Below, in pieces: positions 7,972 through 12,800 of a stretch of DNA of 12,800 bases (position 1 is its first letter; each line of letters starts with the position of its first letter). A program made the position numbers and the translations under genes. The DNA is from Chloroflexota bacterium. Lineage in GTDB: Bacteria > Chloroflexota > Limnocylindria > Limnocylindrales > CSP1-4. Where the stretch lies: assembly GCA_016200745.1 (NCBI GenBank), contig JACQEF010000333.1, positions 1-12,800 on the forward strand, written 5' to 3'. The notes under the pieces are model-generated. The model worked only from the letters and a program-made list of their open reading frames with translations. It ran no database searches and had not been told where the DNA came from.

Positions 7972-8756
7972 CCGCCGCCTCCGCCGCCCCGGACGGGGCC
8001 GTGCGAGCCCGGGTGGCACGTCTCTCGTACTTCTTCCCGGCCCACAACGAGGAGGCCAACCTCGAGGGCCTCGTGGACGAGGCGCTGGCCACGCTGCCCA
8101 CCCTCGCCGACACGTTCGAGATCATCGCGGTGGACGACGGCTCGCGCGATGCCACGGCGAGCATCGCCGAACGCCTCGCCGAGCGCCACCCCGACGTCGT
8201 TCGCCTCGTCCGGCATCCGGTGAACCTCGGCTATGGGGCGGCGCTCCGGTCCGGGTTCGCCACCTCGCGCTACGAGCTGGTCGCGTTCACCGACGGCGAC
8301 CGCCAGTTCAGGGTGGCCGATCTCGGCCGGCTCACGGCCCGCCTGGCCGCGCCGGACTCGCCCGATGTCGTCGTCGGGTTCCGGATCAAGCGCGCGGACC
8401 CGCTCGTCCGGACGCTCTATGCCCGTGCCTATCGCCTCGCGAACCGGACCTTCTTCGGGCTGCGGGTGACCGACGTCGACTGTGCCTGCAAGCTCTTCCG
8501 GCGGCCCGCCCTGGAGCGTCTGCGCGTCGAATCGGGCGGGGCGTTCTTCTCGGCCGAGCTGCTGATCAAGTTGGAGGCGGAGGGCGCGTCGGTCGCCGAG
8601 GTCGGCGTCCCCCACTACCCGCGAACGGCCGGCTCGGCGACGGGTGCCAGGCCATCGGTGGTGTTCCGCGCGGTCCGCGACTTCTGGCTGCTCCGGTTGC
8701 GGATGTGGGCCAACCGCCGGGCGGCGTTGCGCCGCGGCTCGCCGATCCTCGGCTAG
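7968..8756 (+). CDS. GT2 glycosyltransferase, DPMS-like polyprenyl-phosphate sugar synthase
   Basis: Seen: 262 residues with a GT-A fold signature: FFPAHNEEANLEGL (from about 22), VDDGSRD (55-61), NLGYGAALRSGF (86-97), the DxD-type TDGDRQF (108-114), DVDCACKLFRR (169-179) and FFSAELLIKLE (193-203), ending in a basic amphipathic tail. Known: dolichol/polyprenyl-phosphate mannose or glucose synthases transfer sugar from GDP-Man or UDP-Glc to polyprenyl phosphate on the cytoplasmic face, making the donor used by GT-C and PMT enzymes. No membrane span follows the catalytic domain, so it would be peripheral like single-domain DPMS. GTG 7968 shares GTGA with the DUF2723 stop (4-base overlap), so it is the third cistron of the operon. 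Inferred: donor supplier for the neighbouring membrane transferases. The sugar cannot be read from sequence. Its TAG overlaps the stop of the convergent BFN gene. Confidence 0.88.
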   Translation: MTAASAAPDGAVRARVARLSYFFPAHNEEANLEGLVDEALATLPTLADTFEIIAVDDGSRDATASIAERLAERHPDVVRLVRHPVNLGYGAALRSGFATSRYELVAFTDGDRQFRVADLGRLTARLAAPDSPDVVVGFRIKRADPLVRTLYARAYRLANRTFFGLRVTDVDCACKLFRRPALERLRVESGGAFFSAELLIKLEAEGASVAEVGVPHYPRTAGSATGARPSVVFRAVRDFWLLRLRMWANRRAALRRGSPILG

Positions 8757-9304
8757 CTCCCCCGGCCCTCGCTCTCGGGGCCGGCGTCGAGCGAGTTGAC
8801 GAAGTCGCGGAAGACGTCGAGCCGCGGGTCGACGATCCCCTCGCCGATCGATTCGAGCGTCGAGCCTTCCTCGCCCTCGTCGCCGAGCCCGCCGTCGGCA
8901 CCCAGGGCGGCCTGCTCGAGCACTGCGATCGACGCGAAGATCCGGACGCCGGTCCGCACCGCGAGGGCGAGGGCGTCGGACGGCCGGGCGTCCACCTCCA
9001 CCCTCCGGCCATCGCGATCGAACAGGATCCGGGCGTGGAAGGTCTCCTCGGCCAGCTCGGAGATGATCACCCGGTCGATCTCGACCCCCAGCGCCTCGAG
9101 CGTGCTGGCGAAGAGGTCGTGGGTCAGCGGGCGCTCGGGGGTGAGGCCCTGGAGCTTCATCGCGATCGAGCTCGCCTCCCACGGTCCGATCCAGATCGGC
9201 AGGTAGCGATCGCGGTCGGCCTGCTTGAGGATCACGACGTGCCGGTTCGAGAGCATGTGCACGCGGACGCTCTCGACCTGCATCTCGACGAGCTCGTCGT
9301 CCAT
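8753..9304 (-). CDS. Bifunctional nuclease family protein (BFN/DUF151)
   Basis: Seen: 183 residues beginning MDDELVEMQVESVRVHML, then HVVILKQ, RYLPIWIGPWEASSIAMKLQG, RPLTHDLF, ARILFDRDGRRVEVDARPSD (about 94-113) and SDALALAVRTGVRIFAS, the full conserved core of the BFN domain. The C-terminal 45 residues are acidic (GLGDEGEEGSTLESIGEG). No UVR domain is appended. Known: plant BFN-domain proteins have DNase and RNase activity, and bacterial members are widespread in Actinobacteria, Chloroflexi, Deinococcota and Cyanobacteria; the cellular role is poorly defined. ATG 9304 lies 7 bases after the rhomboid stop, so it can be the last cistron of the minus-strand operon. A GATAAT box just upstream suggests its own, possibly leaderless, transcript. 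Its TAG overlaps the stop of the convergent GT2 gene. Confidence 0.92.
   Translation of the reverse strand: MDDELVEMQVESVRVHMLSNRHVVILKQADRDRYLPIWIGPWEASSIAMKLQGLTPERPLTHDLFASTLEALGVEIDRVIISELAEETFHARILFDRDGRRVEVDARPSDALALAVRTGVRIFASIAVLEQAALGADGGLGDEGEEGSTLESIGEGIVDPRLDVFRDFVNSLDAGPESEGRGS
8762..8784 (+). terminator. GC-only hairpin just after the GT2 stop, possible terminator
   Basis: CCGGCCC (8762-8768) can pair with GGGCCGG (8778-8784) around a 9-base loop, starting 5 bases after the plus-strand stop. There is no U-tract, and the hairpin lies inside the 3' coding end of the opposing BFN gene, so it may simply be coding sequence. Confidence 0.25.
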
Positions 9305-9310
9305 GGCGGG

Positions 9311-9316
9311 ATTATC
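9311..9316 (-). promoter_or_regulatory. Candidate -10 box (GATAAT) for the BFN gene
   Basis: On the minus strand GATAAT lies 6 bases before ATG 9304 and contains the rhomboid stop codon TAA (9314-9312). A start 6-8 bases downstream would fall at or near the ATG and give a leaderless mRNA. No clear -35 is seen. The box sits inside an 11-base palindrome, GGGATTATCCC (9308-9318). A/T-rich hexamers are rare in this GC-rich window. Confidence 0.45.
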
Positions 9317-10022
9317 CCACGCTCGGCCGACCTGCCGGCCCGACGGGACTGTACTTCACGGCAAGCCCGACCATGGCCCCGAGGATGAACCCGCCGATGT
9401 GCGCGAAGAAGGCCACCCCGCCGGTCTGCGTGACCCCGAGCGACGCGAACCCGTCGACGAGCTGCAGCACGAACCAGAATCCGAGCACGACCACGGCGGG
9501 GATCTTGACCAGCTGGTAGAAGAACCCGAGGAAGATCAGCGAGGTCACCCGGGCCCGCGGGAACAGGACGATGTAGGCACCGAGGGTGGCCGCGATCGCG
9601 CCGGAGGCGCCGATCGTCGGGGCGCCCGATGTCGGATCGACGGCGACCTGGGCCAGGCCGGCTACGATGCCGCCGCCCAGGTAGAAGGCCAGGAAGCCGA
9701 GCCGCCCGAACCGGTCCTCGACATTGTTCCCGAAGATCCACAGGTAAAGCATGTTGCCGAGCAGGTGGAGCCAGCCGCCGTGCAGGAACTGGCTGGTCAC
9801 GAGCGTGGCGGTGTCAACGGACAGGAAGTCGCCGCGTCCCCAGGCGGCGGTCAGCCTGCCCGGCACGACGCCCCAGTCGACGATGAGCCGGTTGAGCGCG
9901 GCGTCCCCCCAGCCCGCGCCGAGGCCGAGCTCCCAGGCGAACGCCACGGAGCAGGCGATCACGATGGCGAGGGTCACGACGGCCGAGCGGCGAGTGGGAT
10001 TGGCGTCGCGAAGCGGGATCAC
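9312..10022 (-). CDS. Rhomboid family intramembrane serine protease
   Basis: Seen: 236 residues from GTG 10022 (VIPLRDANPTRRSAVV), with about six hydrophobic spans. Catalytic elements: HGGWLHLLGNMLYLWIFG with H86 and N90 (oxyanion side), the nucleophile motif TIGASGAIAA with Ser140, and the dyad histidine in FFAHIGGFILG (H208). The long first outer loop WGDAALNRLIVDWGVVPGRL is typical of rhomboids. Known: rhomboids cleave single-span membrane proteins within or next to the membrane, near small or helix-breaking residues. The start follows the pseudophosphatase stop by 13 bases; a longer in-frame start at 10094 would overlap that gene and gives an Arg/Pro-rich extension, so it was rejected. 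The co-transcribed single-span upstream protein is an attractive but untested substrate. Confidence 0.93.
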   Translation of the reverse strand: MIPLRDANPTRRSAVVTLAIVIACSVAFAWELGLGAGWGDAALNRLIVDWGVVPGRLTAAWGRGDFLSVDTATLVTSQFLHGGWLHLLGNMLYLWIFGNNVEDRFGRLGFLAFYLGGGIVAGLAQVAVDPTSGAPTIGASGAIAATLGAYIVLFPRARVTSLIFLGFFYQLVKIPAVVVLGFWFVLQLVDGFASLGVTQTGGVAFFAHIGGFILGAMVGLAVKYSPVGPAGRPSVG

Positions 10023-10035
10023 GCCGCCAGGCTGG

Positions 10036-12330
10036 TCACGACTTCTTGGTCGGCTTCGGAGACGCCGACCGGGCGGGCACGGAGGCCGGCGCACCGCTCC
10101 CCTCCGGCGACGCGGACGGTCCGGCGGATGGCGCGCCAGTAGGCGCCTCGTCGGGCACGGCCTGGAGGACTGCCTGGTGGACCCCGTCGCGCGACAGCCA
10201 GACGATCGTCGCCGGCTCGCCCTCGATGCCGTCGATCACGTACATCGCCCGCAGGTCGGACCACTCGGACAGGCCCCCGGCCAGCCGGTACTGGCCGTCG
10301 TAGGCGCCGTCCTTCTTGCCGACGGCCACGATCCGGCCGTTCGGCCGGTCGAACGCGTACAGGTCGCCGACCCGCCGGTCGGTGCCGCCGGTGACGATCG
10401 AGTATGTCGGTGCGGGACGCAGGAGCGTGTCGTCCGGGGCCTTGGCGTTCCAGCCGTCGTTCTTGCCGGACACGTACCGGTCGAGCGCGCCGCCGTCGGC
10501 CGCGAAGAGGTCGCCGTCGAGATAGATCGAGGTCATCGCCGAGACGTCGCGTGCCGTCGCCAGCCACGCCGTCGGGGCGGCCGGGAAGCCGTTGCCGTCG
10601 GCGGCCGGCGAGTAGGCCTCGATCTGCTGCTCGCTCGGGTCGACGACGTACAGGTTGTAGAGCCCGCGCGACTGGTCGCGGAGGAAGGTCGCGATGCCCA
10701 GGATGTCGCTGCCCCACGACGTGGAGCCCTTGACGCTGACCCGTACCAGGGTCCCCTTGCCCTTGGTGTCGGCCGGCCGCCAGCGCCAGAGCTGGTTCTT
10801 GGCGTCGAGGATCAGCAGGTCGGGGCCGCCCACCGCGAGATAGCGCGGCGTGGAGACCGTGCCGCCGCTCGCCTTCTGGCCCGACCGTGCGACCACCGTG
10901 GCCTTCCTGGTCTTGACGTCCACCCGATAGACGGACTTCGTCGACCGATCGATCACATACGGCACGCCGTCAGGGCCGCGGACCATGGCGCGCAGGTCGA
11001 TCGCTGCGCCGCCCTCCGCCGGCGCGAACGTGAAGACCGTGGTCGACTTGACCGGAACCACGCCGTACAGCCGATCGAGGCCGGCCAGCGTTCGCTTCCG
11101 CAGCGGGGCGACGACCGAGTCCGCGACGTTGGCGGCGTTGGCGGCATCGAGCTGGCGGTAGGCGTCGGTCAGCAGCTGCAAAGCCTGGCCGGGGTCGTCG
11201 GCGACGAGGTCGATGCCGGGTCCGGTCACCTTGTCCAGGTCGGCCGTCGCCGCGTCGATCGCCCGCTGGCCGGCGGTGACCGAGCTGATCGCGGTCTCCG
11301 GTGTGCCGCCGCCGCCGAAGACGTAGACGCCGAGTCCCAGGCTGCCGACCACCACGATGAGCGCGAGCGCCGCCAGCGCGGCACGTCGCTGAGTCTCGCG
11401 CCTTGACGCCAGCGGCGTCACGCGCCGGTAGGCCGGCTTCCGCTGTGGCATCAGGCCCTGGGCCCAGGCGACCGCCCGCTCCACGGCCCCGCCGGCGGCC
11501 ACCCGGGCGTTGCCGGCCGCGGCGCTCACCGCGAGCCCGGCGGCCTGGACGTTGTCGGCGAGCGGGATCGGCGAGCGGTCCGGGGCACCGGCGAGCGGGG
11601 CGGACGGTCGAACCGGGACGAGCGTCCGGGCCTTCGCCGTGGACGACACCTCGGTCGCCTCGAAGGCGATCGCACCGTCGCTCCCGGTGCCGTCGGCCGC
11701 CACGAACCGGTGGTGCATGTGCTCCATGGCCGACTGCGGGTGGAGCGTCAGCATCGCGTCCTTGAGCTCATCGGCGCCCAGCCTGGCGATGACGTTCGGG
11801 GAGATCAGCACGAGCGAGTCGCCGACCGATACCTCGCCCCGCCAGACTTCAGGCTCCAGGTCGGGCGACGGCAGGCCGCGCTCGCGGTGCGGGTCGGGCA
11901 GGGTCGACAGCCGGGCCTGGCGGATCAGGTAGGCCTCGGCCGGCCCGACGGTGGCCACGTACATCTCGTTGGCCCGGACGACCGCCACGCCGACGCCGAT
12001 CGGCCCGCCTCCGTCGGTCGACTTGAGCCCGAGCCGATCGGCCTGGTGGGCCAGCCGCTTGTTGGCGGTCGCGATGGCCTTCTGGAGGCAGACCCGGATC
12101 CCGGCCGACTCGTCGTAGTAGTACTCGTTGCGAATGGTCTCGGCGGCCAGTCGAGTCGCCTCCAGCGCGTGGCGCGTCACGACCCGGGACGTCACCAGGA
12201 GGTAGAGGTGACCCTTGGAACGCGCCACGGAACCGACGCTCGGCTCGACCACGACGAGGGTGTCGGGTGAGTCGGCGAGTCGGTCGTGCTCGGTGACGAC
12301 ACCGAGCTTGAGCTGGAGTCGAACGGCCAT
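10036..12330 (-). CDS. Single-span membrane protein: degenerate PP2C-like domain inside, beta-propeller and Ser/Pro/Ala tail outside
   Basis: Seen: 764 residues. Residues 1 to about 225 align by pattern with PP2C/SpoIIE-type phosphatases: GHLYLLVTSRV (40-50), LAAETIRNEYYYD, GVGVAVVRANEMYVATVGPAE (112-132), VGDSLVLISPNV (169-180) and GSDGAIAF (216-223). The usual metal-site residues are largely replaced: TS for DG at 47-48, GPAE for GDSR at 129-132, PN for DG at 178-179. A basic linker (295-316, QRKPAYRRV) precedes one hydrophobic span at about 317-338, then a helical segment (344-420), a YVTN/NHL-like beta-propeller (about 425-722; GVPYVIDRSTKSVYRVDV, RLAGGLSEWSDLRAMYV) and a Ser/Pro/Ala/Gly tail (726-764). 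Topology: N-terminus in, by the positive-inside rule. Inferred: a signalling scaffold or pseudophosphatase sensing outside ligands rather than an active enzyme. ATG 12330 has GAAAGG 5 bases upstream. The rhomboid gene follows after 13 bases. Confidence 0.85.
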   Translation of the reverse strand: MAVRLQLKLGVVTEHDRLADSPDTLVVVEPSVGSVARSKGHLYLLVTSRVVTRHALEATRLAAETIRNEYYYDESAGIRVCLQKAIATANKRLAHQADRLGLKSTDGGGPIGVGVAVVRANEMYVATVGPAEAYLIRQARLSTLPDPHRERGLPSPDLEPEVWRGEVSVGDSLVLISPNVIARLGADELKDAMLTLHPQSAMEHMHHRFVAADGTGSDGAIAFEATEVSSTAKARTLVPVRPSAPLAGAPDRSPIPLADNVQAAGLAVSAAAGNARVAAGGAVERAVAWAQGLMPQRKPAYRRVTPLASRRETQRRAALAALALIVVVGSLGLGVYVFGGGGTPETAISSVTAGQRAIDAATADLDKVTGPGIDLVADDPGQALQLLTDAYRQLDAANAANVADSVVAPLRKRTLAGLDRLYGVVPVKSTTVFTFAPAEGGAAIDLRAMVRGPDGVPYVIDRSTKSVYRVDVKTRKATVVARSGQKASGGTVSTPRYLAVGGPDLLILDAKNQLWRWRPADTKGKGTLVRVSVKGSTSWGSDILGIATFLRDQSRGLYNLYVVDPSEQQIEAYSPAADGNGFPAAPTAWLATARDVSAMTSIYLDGDLFAADGGALDRYVSGKNDGWNAKAPDDTLLRPAPTYSIVTGGTDRRVGDLYAFDRPNGRIVAVGKKDGAYDGQYRLAGGLSEWSDLRAMYVIDGIEGEPATIVWLSRDGVHQAVLQAVPDEAPTGAPSAGPSASPEGSGAPASVPARSASPKPTKKS

Positions 12331-12335
12331 CCGAG

Positions 12336-12341
12336 CCTTTC
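12336..12341 (-). promoter_or_regulatory. Ribosome binding site of the PP2C-like gene
   Basis: GAAAGG on the minus strand, 5 bases before ATG 12330. It supports that start over any internal one. Confidence 0.5.
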
Positions 12342-12360
12342 GTGATCAGGCGGGAGGCGG

Positions 12361-12366
12361 ATTATA
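12361..12366 (-). promoter_or_regulatory. Consensus -10 box (TATAAT) for the PP2C-like/rhomboid/BFN transcript
   Basis: A perfect TATAAT on the minus strand overlaps the DUF721 stop codon TAA (12364-12362). A transcript start would fall near 12354, giving a leader of about 24 bases that contains GAAAGG. The region 17 bases upstream (CGTCCG) does not resemble a TTGACA box. The match stands out because the surroundings are very GC-rich. Confidence 0.5.
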
Positions 12367-12691
12367 CGCGGCGACCCCCGGGCCGGACGTGGACGCGCAG
12401 CTCGCGCGCGCCGACGCCGCCGGGGGCCGCGGCGAACGCTGACAGGAGCTCCGGCCCGCGCATCCGGAGCTCCTGGGCGACGATCGGCGCATCGGCCTCC
12501 ACGACCAGCGCGAAGCCGTCCAGCCGGACCGCGCGGCAGGCGCCGGCGGCCGCCGGGACGCGTTCCGCCACGATCGCCTCGAACGTCGCGATGGCGCGCG
12601 AGAGCCGGAGCTCGTCCTCGAGCCCCAGTGCGCGGGCGGCATCCGGGATGAGTTCGCCGAGCCGGACCATCGGCCGTCGCCGGGCCGTCAC
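12362..12691 (-). CDS. DUF721 family protein, DciA-like helicase loader candidate
   Basis: Seen: 109 residues with the DUF721 pattern: MVRLGELIPDAARALGLEDE, LSRAIATFEAIVAERVPA, RAVRLDGFALVVEADAPIVA, QELRMRGPELLSAF and a C-terminal strand ELRVHVRPG. The usual W near the first helix ("W..iVG") is a Phe here (ATFEAIVAE). Known: DciA recruits and loads the replicative helicase DnaB in bacteria lacking DnaC, and its gene often sits near recF/gyrB/dnaA, none of which is visible here. Start GTG 12691 is preceded by GGAG with a 7-base spacing; ATG 12670 is possible and would give 102 residues. The next gene starts 31 bases downstream of the stop. The short length suggests a minimal DUF721 core without the long tail of many DciA proteins. 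Confidence 0.75.
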   Translation of the reverse strand: MTARRRPMVRLGELIPDAARALGLEDELRLSRAIATFEAIVAERVPAAAGACRAVRLDGFALVVEADAPIVAQELRMRGPELLSAFAAAPGGVGARELRVHVRPGGRRV

Positions 12692-12800
12692 CGGACGGCT
12701 CCGACACCGCCGGATCCGGGAGATCCGGCGGCGCCTGGCGGGCGAGATCCTGCGCTCGCTTGAGACCCTCTTCGAGGCGCCGTGCGCGGTTCTCGAGCGA
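12692..12800. other. Unassigned right edge upstream of the DUF721 gene
   Basis: These 109 bases cannot be assigned. A minus-strand frame ending in TGA overlaps the GTG 12691 start (GTGA) but has poor codon use. Another minus frame gives a helical LENRARRLEEGLKRAQDLA, but it runs on with no stop to 12192 across the DUF721 gene. A plus-strand frame, REIRRRLAGEILRSLETLFE, has high third-position GC but no start codon in view. A perfect inverted repeat lies here. Confidence 0.4.
12707..12731. repeat. Perfect 10-bp inverted repeat with 5-base loop upstream of the DUF721 gene
   Basis: CCGCCGGATC (12707-12716) and GATCCGGCGG (12722-12731) are exact reverse complements around CGGGA. The repeat lies 16 bases upstream of GTG 12691 and has no T-tract. 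It could be an mRNA hairpin or operator, or part of an upstream gene end. Confidence 0.6.

Noticed and set aside
9751..11406. 551-codon plus-strand open frame
   Set aside because: It is antisense to the rhomboid and propeller protein genes, with Arg/Asp/Gly-rich composition and no domain.
12192..12707. 171-codon minus-strand frame covering the DUF721 gene
   Set aside because: Its translation is Arg/Pro/Gly-rich over the DUF721 region, where another frame gives the DUF721 motifs. Only its first part, near the right edge, looks protein-like.

Overview
The window is GC-rich and densely packed, with third codon positions dominated by G/C. It reads as a chromosomal segment of a high-GC bacterium. 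A bifunctional nuclease (BFN/DUF151), a DciA-like DUF721 protein, a PP2C-like membrane protein and several very large GT-C glycosyltransferases in compact overlapping operons would fit Chloroflexota (for example the Limnocylindria/Ellin6529 side) or a deep actinobacterial relative. That assignment is inference from gene content, not from a marker gene. No rRNA, tRNA, CRISPR array or insertion sequence was found.

Left part (minus strand, left edge to about 4877): one uninterrupted reading frame that runs off the left edge. It encodes at least 1625 residues and looks like two membrane glycosyltransferases in one chain. The first is a Gpi18/COG5542-like GT-C module. After a Pro/Ala-rich linker comes a GT39-type protein O-mannosyltransferase (PMT) whose first extracytoplasmic loop carries a roughly 390-residue beta-propeller-like insertion.

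Middle part (plus strand, 4973-8756): a divergent three-gene operon with overlapping start and stop codons. It encodes a GT-C-like membrane protein, a DUF2723 membrane protein (the family of TMEM260-type O-mannosyltransferases) and a soluble DPMS-like GT2 that could make the polyprenyl-phosphate sugar donor. With the left gene this forms a plausible envelope glycosylation cassette, probably protein O-mannosylation: one donor synthase and several donor-using membrane transferases.

Right part (minus strand, 12691 down to 8753): DciA-like DUF721 protein, then a single-span membrane protein with a degenerate PP2C domain inside and a beta-propeller plus Ser/Pro/Ala tail outside, then a rhomboid protease, then a BFN-family nuclease. 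Gaps are 7-31 bases. Two strong -10 boxes (TATAAT and GATAAT) are embedded in the stop codons of upstream genes, so parts of the cluster can probably be transcribed separately. The BFN gene and the GT2 gene converge and share a CTAG at their stop codons.

The most interesting points are the fused GT-C/PMT chain with a propeller in the catalytic loop, the apparent pseudophosphatase with an exported propeller, and its tight pairing with a rhomboid protease.
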